A DNA stretch of 16,813 bases, from assembly GCA_025455985.1 (NCBI GenBank), contig JALOLM010000025.1:1-16813 (forward strand), read 5' to 3'. The translations under genes and the position numbers were made by a program. A model generated the notes under the pieces. That model was given only the letters and a program-made list of their open reading frames with translations. It was not told the DNA's origin and made no database searches. Below are positions 1-8,263 of this stretch, piece by piece. Source of the DNA: Candidatus Nanopelagicales bacterium (GTDB taxonomy: Bacteria > Actinomycetota > Actinomycetes > S36-B12 > UBA10799). Numbering within the stretch: the stretch's first letter is position 1; each line of letters starts with the position of its first letter.

Positions 1-2
1 GC

Positions 3-3000
3 GCCTCCGACATGGCCCTGGGCGACCTCACCGGCGACAGCTCCCTGGAGTCGGTGTACCTCGCCGACGGCCAGCTCATCCTGACCGGTGGTCAGGCAGA
101 AGGGTTCCGCTACCTGGGCCACACAGACGTGCCCACCACAGCGTCAGCCGTGGAGATCATGGAAGGGGAGTCCGGCGACCCGCTGATCCTCGTCGCGACG
201 GGTCGGGCGTACTCCGCGCAACCGGCGGGCAACGAGTTCGCCGGCTTCCGGTGGACCGGCAGCGCCCTGCAGGAGGTGCCCCTGCGCTGGTTCGAGCCGG
301 GCCGCGGGACGCTCGCGCTCCAGCCCGACTTCGATCCGCTCGAGGATGTCGTCCACCGGGCGGACTGGGACAAGTACCTGGTGGAGTCCGACGCCCAGGC
401 CGACGACCTGCTTGGGTATGCAACCCTGCGCAACGGCGACGTCAACGTCGGCTTCCTGCAACTGACCTGGGACGCAAACCAGCCGACACTGAGTCAGTTC
501 ATCGACGAGACCCAGGTCAGCGCTTTCGGTCGCGAGGTACAGCAGGCCCACATGGCCTACGACCTGGAACGGGTCGTGACAATCGGGCAGTTCAACCAGC
601 AGCAGATCACGTGGTCGCCCAGGGTGGCCGTGGGTCTGCAGTACCCCAATGGCACCGGCCCGGGCAACCCGGCTCGGCAGGTCGTGACCGCCGGTTTCAC
701 GCTGAACGCGTTCGACAACTGGGTGGCGGACAACGGCTCCTACGACACCGCCTGCAACGACAACCAGCTGGTCGGTGCACCTCGTGTCGACGTGGAGTTC
801 ATCGAGGACCGCGGCGCGGTGGCCTGCTCCAGCGTGGTCCCCACCACCGAGACCCTCGACCAGCTGCGGGTCGGATACGCCCAGTGGTCGACCTCCACCT
901 TGAGCAGCGGTCGGCAGGTGACGAACAGTCTGGGTGACGCAGCCTTCGGACTCATCCGCGACCCGCAGCCGCAGGTGATCGAGCCATGCCTGTGGCTGCT
1001 CGAGACGCATAAGCGCACACCCGAGGACAACGCGCAGTTCAAGACCTGCAGCAGCGGCAGCGCGCAGTACGGGACCAACGGCGGTCCCCAGTCGTACGAC
1101 CTCGGTTTCCAGGATGGGATCCGCGGTGTCTCGGTCATCGCCGGTGCCGGGCCTGCCGGTGGCGGCTACCAGCCGGTATATGTCAACGCGGCGTCCTGGG
1201 ATCGCAACGGCGCCCAGAAGACCAGCAGGTTCACGGTGCGCGCATATGACTCTGCGGTGACGCCGCTGCAAGGTTTCGTGGCGAAGATGTTGCCCCACCA
1301 GCGCAACACGATGCGGGTGCAGGTGTACCAGGATGCCAACACGGTTCCCGACCCGGCGCTGGCACCGCGCATCATCCAGGCCGACCCGTACCCCGTGGCC
1401 TTCCTCGCAGCACCTCCTCAGGTCGCGGCGGCCGGTCAGGACGTCGACCCGCCGGTCTTCGCTAGCAGCCAAACCACCGGTTCAAGCCAGAGCACGTCGA
1501 CGAGCACCCGGCTCGGCGCCTATCTGGGCATCGACTACGAGGACCCGCTCGGGGCCTTCGCGGTAGAGGTCAAGGCGGCCTTCGAGAACGAGGCCGAACA
1601 GGGCACGGAGGTCAGCCGTGAGGTGACGACCAGCCAGGCCTTCAGCGGCATCTCCGACCAGGACGTGGTGGTGTACCGCAACGTCCGGCTTCAGCAGTAC
1701 AAGGGCACGGTCCTCGAATCCAGCACAGGCATCGCCCAGGACTCGATCATCGATATCGGCATCCCCTTGGGAGCTACGACCAGCGCGTCGAGTGTGAAGT
1801 CGCTGAAACTGCGATTCCCCGCGGTCTTCGGCCCCGGACCGGACTCGCTCGCCCCGGCGCTCAACCAGTTCTTCGACCACGAGGTCGGCGATCCCGGCTC
1901 ATACCGCGGCTACGGCCAGAACGGATCCGGTGTCAGCGGCTACTGCGACGGCACGCTCGACCCCAGTGGTGACCGTGAGCTGAAGACGTTCGACCCACTC
2001 ATTCCCGCCACCCCCTTCACGCCGGGCAAACCGGCCGACCCACCGCAGCCGGACATCCTCGTCAGCGACGTGCATCAGGTCCTCGTGGGGTCGCCGAACT
2101 CCGAGGGTGCCTCGTTCGACATCAGCAACGCGATCACGAACTCCCGGGTGGTTTCCAACTCCGTGGATCTGGAAGCCGGTTTCACGGCCGGCTACGTACA
2201 GGGCGGCATCACCGGGGGATTCACCTGGTCTCAGGGCTGGTCGCAAAGCCTGGGCGAAGGTGTGTCCTTCGAGTCGGGGGTGGGCCACATTCCCGGCTGG
2301 AACGACGACCTTGAGAACGAGCAGTACGACTGGCGCAGCTTCTTGTGCCAGAAGACGGTCGACCTGGGCAACGCCCGGGGCAGTCTGACCGCCTGGGTGC
2401 TCAACTACACGGTGGACGGCTACCAGGGTTCCGGCGGCCTCGCGGTCATGGACCCGGTTGAACTCGACGAGCCGCTGGCCTCACAGACGGTCGCGTCCTA
2501 CCGCCCGGCCTTGACGTTCACCCAACCGCAGGGCACCGTCAAGCAGTACACGATCGATCTGCAGGCAGTCGGCGCGAACGACGTGCACAGCCTCACGATC
2601 GACTACCCGACCATCGCCGACTCCCGCGCCAACCGGCCGGCCAGCGACAGCGTCACCCCGCAGCGCGACCTGCTGCCCGGCCAGCTCTACCGGTGGCGGG
2701 TGAGCGCGAAGGACTTCTTCGACAACGAGGTGGTCTCGGAGTACGAGTTCTTCCAGACACCTGCCCAGCAGGTCGCCCCGGACCCGGTGGCGGCCTTCGA
2801 CGTGGACGACCGGAAGCCGCAGGTTGGCCAGGAGGTGTCCTTCAGCAACTCCTCCACGAACGCCACGGGCTTCGAGTGGGACTTCGGTGACGGCACCACG
2901 AGCACGGACGCTTCGCCGTCACACACCTACACCCGCGCCGGGACCTACACCGTGGAGCTTCTCGCCACGGCCCCGGGCAAGCCGGACGGTCGGGTGACCC

Positions 3001-4115
3001 GGGTCATCCAGGTCGCGGCAGCCGTTAACGACGACGCCTTCGTCGCACTCGAGGACACAGATCTCGAGGGCAACGTCTTCGACAACGATCTCGGGGCCAC
3101 GTCGCTGCAGATCGTGGCCGGCCCGAGTCGCGGATCACTGGCTGATTCCGCTGACGACGGGTCGTTCCGCTACCGCCCGGAAGCCGACTTCTGTGGCACT
3201 GACTCCTTCGTGTATTCAGCAGACGGCAACCCCATCCGGCCCACAGCGGTCGTGCGCATCAGTGTGTCCTGCGTGGACGACGCTGTGGGCACGAAGCCCG
3301 ACCGGTACGCGGTGCTGGAGGACCAGGTGCTGCAGGTGCCGGCCCCAGGAGTGCTGGGCAACGACAGCAACCCCGACGGTGGCGCGGCTGCGGTGCAAGC
3401 CGTGCTGCAGCCGGTCCACGGGACTCTGGTACTAGGGGTGGACGGAGGCCTCACCTACACGCCGGCCGCTGATTTCTGCGGACCCGACAGCTTCACCTAC
3501 AGTGCCGGTGCCGCGGCCGAGACAGTCAATCTCGACGTGGTCTGTGTCAACGATCCGCCTACCGCGCGCAATGACCTCGCCACCGTCGATGAGGACGGTG
3601 AGGTTGATATCGCTGTGCTCGACAACGACTCCGATCCCGATGGCGCGGTGAGTGGACCCGCGCTGGTCGACCGGCCGGAGTCCGGCCGCGCCCGCTTCGA
3701 CTCCGGCGTTCTGCAGTACACCCCGAAGCGCGACTTCTGCGGCCGTGATGTCGTGACCTACCGGTTGAAGGACGGCCCCGGCAGTTTCGACGAGGCGCAG
3801 GTGCGGCTGCGCGTGACCTGCATCAACGACGCTGCCACGACCCGGCCGGACGAATACAGCCGCGACGGTCAGCGCCGGCTGATCGTCGAGGAGCGCGACG
3901 GGTTGCTGGGCAACGACACGGACATCGACTCGCCGGACAGGCTACTGCGCGCGGAGTTGGTGGCGGGGCCGCGAGGCGTCCGGGTGCTGCGCAACGGCGG
4001 CTTCCGACTGCGCCTGCTGGCAGGCTCTGATCCAGCGCGGTTGACATTCACCTACCGCGTGTGGGATTCGCAGACCTGGTCCGCGCCGGAGCGGGTGGTC
4101 ATCACACGTTCGTGA
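3..4115 (+). CDS. Large secreted modular protein (FG-GAP-like, PKD, four cadherin/Ig-like repeats), 5' partial
   Basis: The frame is open to the window edge and no signal peptide follows the first ATG (base 12), so the true start lies upstream. Residues below count from that ATG. The first residues (LGDLTGD) resemble an FG-GAP/VCBS propeller strand. Residues about 30-800 match no family I know; they include two Ser/Thr/Gly-rich amphipathic stretches (about 485-545 and 702-760). A fibronectin-like stretch (about 810-915) precedes a PKD domain (about 922-1003, with FEWDFGDGTTS). Four cadherin/Ig-like repeats follow (about 1004-1090, 1093-1178, 1181-1275, 1276-1367), with motifs such as VLGNDSNPDG and ADFCGTDSF. 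Repeats 1-3 each have a Cys pair (DFCG and a Cys in the last strand), suggesting a disulfide; repeat 4 has none. No sortase motif or C-terminal membrane segment is visible, so it is probably secreted. An adhesive or surface role is inference from the domain types. Confidence 0.85.
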   Translation, partial: ASDMALGDLTGDSSLESVYLADGQLILTGGQAEGFRYLGHTDVPTTASAVEIMEGESGDPLILVATGRAYSAQPAGNEFAGFRWTGSALQEVPLRWFEPGRGTLALQPDFDPLEDVVHRADWDKYLVESDAQADDLLGYATLRNGDVNVGFLQLTWDANQPTLSQFIDETQVSAFGREVQQAHMAYDLERVVTIGQFNQQQITWSPRVAVGLQYPNGTGPGNPARQVVTAGFTLNAFDNWVADNGSYDTACNDNQLVGAPRVDVEFIEDRGAVACSSVVPTTETLDQLRVGYAQWSTSTLSSGRQVTNSLGDAAFGLIRDPQPQVIEPCLWLLETHKRTPEDNAQFKTCSSGSAQYGTNGGPQSYDLGFQDGIRGVSVIAGAGPAGGGYQPVYVNAASWDRNGAQKTSRFTVRAYDSAVTPLQGFVAKMLPHQRNTMRVQVYQDANTVPDPALAPRIIQADPYPVAFLAAPPQVAAAGQDVDPPVFASSQTTGSSQSTSTSTRLGAYLGIDYEDPLGAFAVEVKAAFENEAEQGTEVSREVTTSQAFSGISDQDVVVYRNVRLQQYKGTVLESSTGIAQDSIIDIGIPLGATTSASSVKSLKLRFPAVFGPGPDSLAPALNQFFDHEVGDPGSYRGYGQNGSGVSGYCDGTLDPSGDRELKTFDPLIPATPFTPGKPADPPQPDILVSDVHQVLVGSPNSEGASFDISNAITNSRVVSNSVDLEAGFTAGYVQGGITGGFTWSQGWSQSLGEGVSFESGVGHIPGWNDDLENEQYDWRSFLCQKTVDLGNARGSLTAWVLNYTVDGYQGSGGLAVMDPVELDEPLASQTVASYRPALTFTQPQGTVKQYTIDLQAVGANDVHSLTIDYPTIADSRANRPASDSVTPQRDLLPGQLYRWRVSAKDFFDNEVVSEYEFFQTPAQQVAPDPVAAFDVDDRKPQVGQEVSFSNSSTNATGFEWDFGDGTTSTDASPSHTYTRAGTYTVELLATAPGKPDGRVTRVIQVAAAVNDDAFVALEDTDLEGNVFDNDLGATSLQIVAGPSRGSLADSADDGSFRYRPEADFCGTDSFVYSADGNPIRPTAVVRISVSCVDDAVGTKPDRYAVLEDQVLQVPAPGVLGNDSNPDGGAAAVQAVLQPVHGTLVLGVDGGLTYTPAADFCGPDSFTYSAGAAAETVNLDVVCVNDPPTARNDLATVDEDGEVDIAVLDNDSDPDGAVSGPALVDRPESGRARFDSGVLQYTPKRDFCGRDVVTYRLKDGPGSFDEAQVRLRVTCINDAATTRPDEYSRDGQRRLIVEERDGLLGNDTDIDSPDRLLRAELVAGPRGVRVLRNGGFRLRLLAGSDPARLTFTYRVWDSQTWSAPERVVITRS

Positions 4116-4122
4116 CCACGGC

Positions 4123-5707
4123 CTAAGAGCCAGGTGCCGGCAGATCCTGCAACCACCTTTCGAACTTCGGCGCACCCAGTCCACTGGCCTTGTCGAAGCC
4201 GACCTTGGCCTGGCAGCAGCCCTGGCCGAACAGGTCGTTGGTGCCCTTGGTGATGTCCAGTAATGCCGACTGCGGCAGGGCGTACAACGTGGGTGCGATC
4301 AGGCCGAAAGGCCGCTTCTGTTTGGCGGCGATCAGAGCCACGGTCGCCGCGACAAACGGTGAGGCCGCGCTGGTGCCTCCGACGGGTGCCACGATCGGCT
4401 GCCCCTTGTCATCGAGGCTGATCAGCGGCCAGCCGGGTGCACCCGCGGAATGGGCGGAGATGTCCGGGACCACGCGGCCAGAGGTCTTGGTCCGCGAATC
4501 CTGCCACCACGGCCGATCGAAGATCCTGGACACCCCGCCGCCCCCTGCGGTGTCCTGCGGTCCCAGCGGAGCCCCGAGTTTCGTGGCGTTCCACACCACC
4601 TCCGAGGAACGGGTGTTCTCCGGTGTGAGATCGATGCGGGAACCGCCGATGGCCAGCACGTACGGGCTGGTCCCCGGGTACCCGACCGCCTTGCGTCGCG
4701 GGCCTTTACCGGTCGCGTTGTTGACACAGTCGCTGGAGCCCCGGTCACCGGACGCGGCCATCACCGTCGTGCCGGCCAGGCCGAGCCTGAGCAGCACCGA
4801 TTGCGTCAGCTCCAGCGCCCCGGGCGGCAGCGACCGAAGTTGCCGCTCGCAGAACCCGTAAGACGTGGTCGCCGCATCGGGTAGTGACTTCTGCGCGTAG
4901 ACCGTCGCCCAGGTGAGGTGGTCGCGCAGGTCGAAACTCGCAGCCTCGATCACACTCACGCGGCTGTCCGCGGCGAGCACAGCCTGCACCACCTGGACGT
5001 CGAGATTGCCCTCGTCACCCACCGGGAGCGCGGTGGACAGCCCCGGAACGGGTACCCGCTTGAACGACATCTCGGGCAATCCGAAGCACAGTGCGGAGGA
5101 ACGCAGCGCCGAGCGGGAGAACCCGTCGCCCTGGGCGACCACGCTCAGCGGCGTACGCGACGGCCGCCCGCGGGGCGCGCACCTGCACATCCAGCAGCAC
5201 CGCCTCTGGGACGTACCGGCGGATCTTCTTGGGGACCCGGCCGTCACTGCCGTAGAACGTGGCGCGCAGGCCTCCGCGGGTGGCTTCCAGAACGTCCACC
5301 GGTTTGCCCAGCCAGGCGGACATCTTCGCCGCCTTGCCGGTCACCCGCGCGAACACCCCGGTCCGGTCCAGCCGGAACGTGAGCCCGGCCTTCTCCGCGC
5401 TCTTGCGCACCGCCTCGACAGCCTCGGGGGTTGCCCCGTACTGCGAAGCGATCCGCTTGCGGCCGGGGAACCTGCGGTAGGAGTCCGACCCCGGCGTGGC
5501 GACCGCTCGAAGTGCCTTCTCGGCGCTGCTCTCAGGTCGCTGCAGGCCCAGGCTGAACGTCACCTTCGCCGAACCGGGGGCCTTGCGCGGCTCACCCGTC
5601 ACCCGCGCCCCACGTTCGCCCTTCTGGGGGATTTCGAGAACGTCGGCGGCCGCCACCCCGCCGGACATGGTCGTGGCCACAGCCAGTACGGCTGCCACTG
5701 ATCGCAA
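4123..5707 (-). pseudogene. S53 family (sedolisin/kumamolisin-type) serine-carboxyl peptidase, frameshifted
   Basis: Two overlapping minus-strand frames together encode one secreted peptidase of about 527 aa, a normal S53 length. The upstream frame has a signal peptide (MRSVAAVLAVATTMSGG then VAA-ADV) and a pro-kumamolisin activation domain down to about base 5175. The downstream frame (to the TAG at 4125-4123) has the catalytic domain. The family residues are all present: Glu and Asp in EGNLD (codons at 5013-4999), the oxyanion Asp in ASGDRGSSD, Ser in GGTSAASP, and the calcium-site motifs LLDITKG and GFDKASGLG. A +1 shift joins the frames, most simply one extra base in the C4 run at 5175-5172. 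I chose TTG at 5707 because AAGG lies 9 nt upstream; GTG at 5716 is the alternative but has no spaced ribosome site. The intact catalytic half suggests a recent mutation or a sequencing error. S53 enzymes usually act outside the cell at acidic pH. Confidence 0.85.
5172..5175 (-). other. Probable frameshift site in the S53 peptidase gene
   Basis: On the minus strand the propeptide frame reads VQVRAPRAAVAYA and then loses family similarity, while the catalytic frame picks up at TPLSVVAQGDGF, which matches the start of S53 catalytic domains. Removing one C from the CCCC run here gives one continuous reading, VQVRARGRPSRTPLSVVAQ. The exact position within about 5130-5180 is not determined. Confidence 0.6.
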
Positions 5708-5794
5708 TTGGTCCACCCTTCGCAGAAAGCAAGTATGTATCCCTTTCGCGGGTTCGTGCGTCTTAACAGATGAGACCAACCCAAGGAGAAGGAA

Positions 5795-6007
5795 ATGACC
5801 ACCAACGAAAGTTCCGTAGACCGCATCATCCGCCTCGTGATCGGGATCGCCGCATTTGTCGCCGCCTTCGCAGTCGGCTTCAGCAGTGTCGGTGGCATCG
5901 TCCTGGCCGTCGTCGGCGTCGTGATGCTCGCCACCGCGGCCGTCGGATTCTGCCCGCTCTACCGGGTGTTCGGCATCTCGACCTGCAAGGTGCCGCAGCA
6001 CCAGTAA
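5795..6007 (+). CDS. DUF2892 (YgaP-like transmembrane domain) small membrane protein
   Basis: This 70-aa protein has two hydrophobic helices (about residues 11-29 and 32-50) between a polar N-terminus (TTNESSVDRIIRL) and the motif GFCPLYRVFGISTC. The RxxRLxxG start, the FCPLY motif and the final IST-C are hallmarks of the DUF2892 family. That family is known as the membrane part of YgaP-type rhodaneses and as stand-alone proteins; no rhodanese domain is present here. The start is well fixed: AAGGAG at 5783-5788 lies 6 nt before the ATG. It is divergent from the S53 gene and lies 11 bp before the ECF sigma gene, so the two are probably co-transcribed. Specific function is unknown; membrane location is clear from sequence. 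Confidence 0.88.
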   Translation: MTTNESSVDRIIRLVIGIAAFVAAFAVGFSSVGGIVLAVVGVVMLATAAVGFCPLYRVFGISTCKVPQHQ

Positions 6008-6018
6008 TCTGAAGCCCG

Positions 6019-6783
6019 GTGGACGCGACTGAACTGGCGGGGATCCTTCCCGACCACACGAACGAGCTGTACCGGTACGTGCGCTCGATCAGTCGCGAAG
6101 CGACCACGGCCGAAGACCTGGTCCAGGAGACCATGGTGCGGGCCCTCGAGAAGGCCGGCTCCCTGAGCTCACCGGACAGGCTTCGGCCGTGGTTGTTCCG
6201 GATCGCGCACAACACGACCATCGACCACTACCGCCGCCGCCGCGAAGAACCCAGCGAGGATCTCGCCGACGAGGTCGAACGGCGCTGGCACGACGACGAC
6301 TACACCGTCGACGCCGCCGTTGTGGTCACCCGCACTGAAACCGCCGAGGAGGTTCGTGATGCCCTGGTCCGGATCCCCGTGGCCTATCGCAGCGTCGTGG
6401 TCCTGCACGATGCCGAAGGCTGGACGGCTCGGGAGATCGCTGACGTGATGCAACTGAGCCTGCCTGCCACCAAACAACGCCTGCGTCGCGGTCGCATGAT
6501 GCTGGTGTCGGCGATGGCCCGCGGGCACGAGCGGCGGATCGCGACGTCCAAGGTCCCGCTGCGGTGCTGGGACGCCCGGCAGCACGTGAGTGCCTACCTG
6601 GACGGGGAGTTGCCCGCGAACACCGCCTCAGCGGTCGAGAAACACCTCGCCTCATGCCCGACCTGCCCGCCGCTGTACTCCTCATTGGTGAGCGTGCGTG
6701 ACGCCATGGCCGGTGGCTGGCAAGACCCGGACACCGTTGTGCCCGAGGCGCTCGCCGAGCGGATCCGCAATCTGAGGGCTTGA
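6019..6783 (+). CDS. ECF-type RNA polymerase sigma factor with fused C-terminal zinc-finger (zf-HC2, anti-sigma-like) domain
   Basis: This 254-aa protein starts at GTG, 11 bp after the DUF2892 stop, with only a weak ribosome site. Residues about 10-75 are sigma-70 region 2 (AEDLVQETMVRAL and LRPWLFRIAHNTTIDHYRR). Residues about 108-165 are region 4 (IPVAYRSVVVLHDAEGWTAR then the DNA-contact helix LSLPATKQRLRRGR). Most group 4 sigma factors end there. This one continues with Cys183, a helix with YLDGELP, and His209-x3-Cys213-x2-Cys216, the HxxxCxxC pattern of zf-HC2 domains that ZAS anti-sigma factors use. Fusion suggests self-inhibition or redox/zinc sensing in cis, which is inference. No separate anti-sigma gene is adjacent. 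The upstream DUF2892 protein and downstream nuclease-like gene may belong to the same transcript. Confidence 0.9.
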   Translation: MDATELAGILPDHTNELYRYVRSISREATTAEDLVQETMVRALEKAGSLSSPDRLRPWLFRIAHNTTIDHYRRRREEPSEDLADEVERRWHDDDYTVDAAVVVTRTETAEEVRDALVRIPVAYRSVVVLHDAEGWTAREIADVMQLSLPATKQRLRRGRMMLVSAMARGHERRIATSKVPLRCWDARQHVSAYLDGELPANTASAVEKHLASCPTCPPLYSSLVSVRDAMAGGWQDPDTVVPEALAERIRNLRA

Positions 6784-6811
6784 ACCTCATCGACCCGCGC
6801 ACAATGGGGGT

Positions 6812-8182
6812 ATGGACGTTTCCTTGACGTTCCTCGGGGCAGCCGGCACCGTCACCGGCAGCAAATTTCTGATCGCTTCCGATTCCTCACAGGTCCTGGT
6901 CGATGCGGGGCTCTTCCAGGGACTGCGGGCGTTGCGACGGCGGAATTGGGACCGGCTCGGAGTGCCCGCGACCAGCCTCGACGCCGTCGTCGTCAGTCAC
7001 GCCCACCTGGACCACTGCGGCTACCTTCCCGCGCTCGTGCGGCAAGGGTTCAACGGCCGGATCCTCTTGACCGCCGACACCGCCGCCTTGGCTGAGATCG
7101 TGCTTCGCGACAGCGCGAAACTGCAAGAGGAGGACGCGAAGTACGCGGCGGGACGAGGCTTCTCCAAACACAAGACACCCAAACCGCTGTACGACGCCGA
7201 CGACGTGGAACGCACCTTGCCGCTGTTCAGAATCGTCGACTTCGACGTGGAGGTGGCGGCGTCCGACGACATCCGTGTGCGGCTCGTCAACGCGGGCCAC
7301 ATTCTGGGCTCGACGTCACCGGTGGTCACCGCGGGCCCGGTGATCGCCTTCAGCGGCGACCTCGGCCGGCCCAACCATCCGCTGCTGCGCGCGCCGACTG
7401 GCCCCCCGGCGGCCAGTGCGATCGTCGTGGAGTCGACCTACGGTGACCGGGCGCACCCCGACGACCCGGTGGGTGCCTTGGCGCAGGCCATCAACCGCAC
7501 GCTGGACAGGGGCGGTTCGGTCGTGATCCCGGCCTTCGCCGTGGACCGCACGGAGTTGCTGCTCATCACACTGCAGGATCTGGTGCGCGCCGGCCGGATC
7601 CCGCGGGTGCCGGTGTTCGTCGACAGCCCGATGGCGTTGCGGGGGTTGTCGGTCTACCGCGATGCGATCGCCGACGGCCACGCGGATGTGCGTCCCGACG
7701 TTCCCCTGGACGTGTTGCACGACGGGAATCTGCACGCCGCCTCGTCGGCTACGGAATCCGAAGCACTCAACGATCCCGCCGCGCCGTGCATCATCATCTC
7801 GGCGTCCGGGATGGCCAGCGGCGGCCGGGTGCTCCACCACCTCAAGGCGATGCTTCCCGACCCCCGGCACAGCGTGCTACTCGTGGGCTACCAGGCCGTG
7901 GGGACGCGTGGGCGTGACCTCGTGGAAGGGGCCGAAACGATCAAGATCCACGGCGAGTACGTGCCGGTCAACGCCGAGGTTATCGACGTACAGGGTTTCA
8001 GCGTGCATGCCGACGCCGATGAACTGCTCGCGTGGCTGGGGTCGGCGGCCGAACCGCCCCGGGTCGTTTACGTCGTCCACGGCGAACCCGCCGCATCGGC
8101 CGAGCTGGCACGGCGGATCGGTGCCGAACTGGGCTGGGTGGCCGTGGTGGCCAGGGACGGCGAGCGGGTTCGCGTGCGCTGA
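6812..8182 (+). CDS. MBL-fold metallo-hydrolase with beta-CASP and RMMBL domains (RNA-processing exonuclease/endonuclease-like)
   Basis: This 456-aa protein is full length for the bacterial CPSF73-like (YSH1/TTHA0252-type) family. The zinc site is visible: SHAHLDHCG (His63, His65, Asp67, His68), His163 in NAGHILGS and Asp183 in FSGDLGR. The beta-CASP segment follows (VVESTYGDR about 206-213, VIPAFAVDRTE about 238-248, SASGMASGGRVLHHL about 330-344). The RMMBL end has GFSVHADADEL (about 395-405) and a late His in VVHGEP (423). The family cuts RNA 3' ends or degrades RNA from the 5' side; which activity applies cannot be told from sequence. A G5 run lies 1 nt before the ATG, too close for an ideal ribosome site, and CACAAT at 6800-6805 could be a -10 box for a leaderless message. 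Otherwise it is read from the sigma transcript 28 bp upstream. Confidence 0.9.
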   Translation: MDVSLTFLGAAGTVTGSKFLIASDSSQVLVDAGLFQGLRALRRRNWDRLGVPATSLDAVVVSHAHLDHCGYLPALVRQGFNGRILLTADTAALAEIVLRDSAKLQEEDAKYAAGRGFSKHKTPKPLYDADDVERTLPLFRIVDFDVEVAASDDIRVRLVNAGHILGSTSPVVTAGPVIAFSGDLGRPNHPLLRAPTGPPAASAIVVESTYGDRAHPDDPVGALAQAINRTLDRGGSVVIPAFAVDRTELLLITLQDLVRAGRIPRVPVFVDSPMALRGLSVYRDAIADGHADVRPDVPLDVLHDGNLHAASSATESEALNDPAAPCIIISASGMASGGRVLHHLKAMLPDPRHSVLLVGYQAVGTRGRDLVEGAETIKIHGEYVPVNAEVIDVQGFSVHADADELLAWLGSAAEPPRVVYVVHGEPAASAELARRIGAELGWVAVVARDGERVRVR

Positions 8183-8204
8183 GGGCGTCCCCCTGATCCG
8201 CACG

Positions 8205-8228
8205 CCTGCCCACCTGCCCGCCTGCCCG
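8205..8228. repeat. Three tandem 8-bp repeats (CCTGCCCR)
   Basis: Three head-to-tail copies, CCTGCCCA, CCTGCCCG and CCTGCCCG, lie in the gap between the convergent nuclease-like and ABC ATPase genes. The minus strand is therefore a run of GGG and GG blocks. No function is evident. Confidence 0.7.
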
Positions 8229-8243
8229 CATCGGTGAGAGTTC

Positions 8244-8263
8244 GGCCCGAGCGCCAGCGGGCC
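8244..8263. terminator. Candidate bidirectional terminator hairpin
   Basis: A perfect 6-bp GC stem (GGCCCG at 8244-8249 with CGGGCC at 8258-8263) has an 8-nt loop. It sits between two convergent genes and touches the stop codon of the ABC ATPase gene. There is no T-run, which is common for terminators in GC-rich actinobacteria, so the call is tentative. Confidence 0.4.

Noticed and set aside
144..1472. A 442-codon minus-strand open frame inside the giant secreted protein gene
   Set aside because: It is the mirror of a GC-rich coding frame; composition is His/Val/Arg/Gly-rich with no recognisable domain, while the plus strand has clear domains further along the same frame.
4190..4861. A 223-codon plus-strand open frame opposite the S53 catalytic domain
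   Set aside because: The minus strand carries the full S53 motif set at the same place; this frame shows no domain.
5130..5180. Programmed ribosomal frameshift in the S53 gene
   Set aside because: There is no recognisable slippery heptamer with downstream structure and no known precedent in this family; a homopolymer indel is simpler.
5716..5794. Promoters in the gap between the S53 and DUF2892 genes
   Set aside because: Partial -10-like matches (CATACT on the minus strand, TAACAG on the plus strand) have no -35 box at proper spacing, so neither is called.
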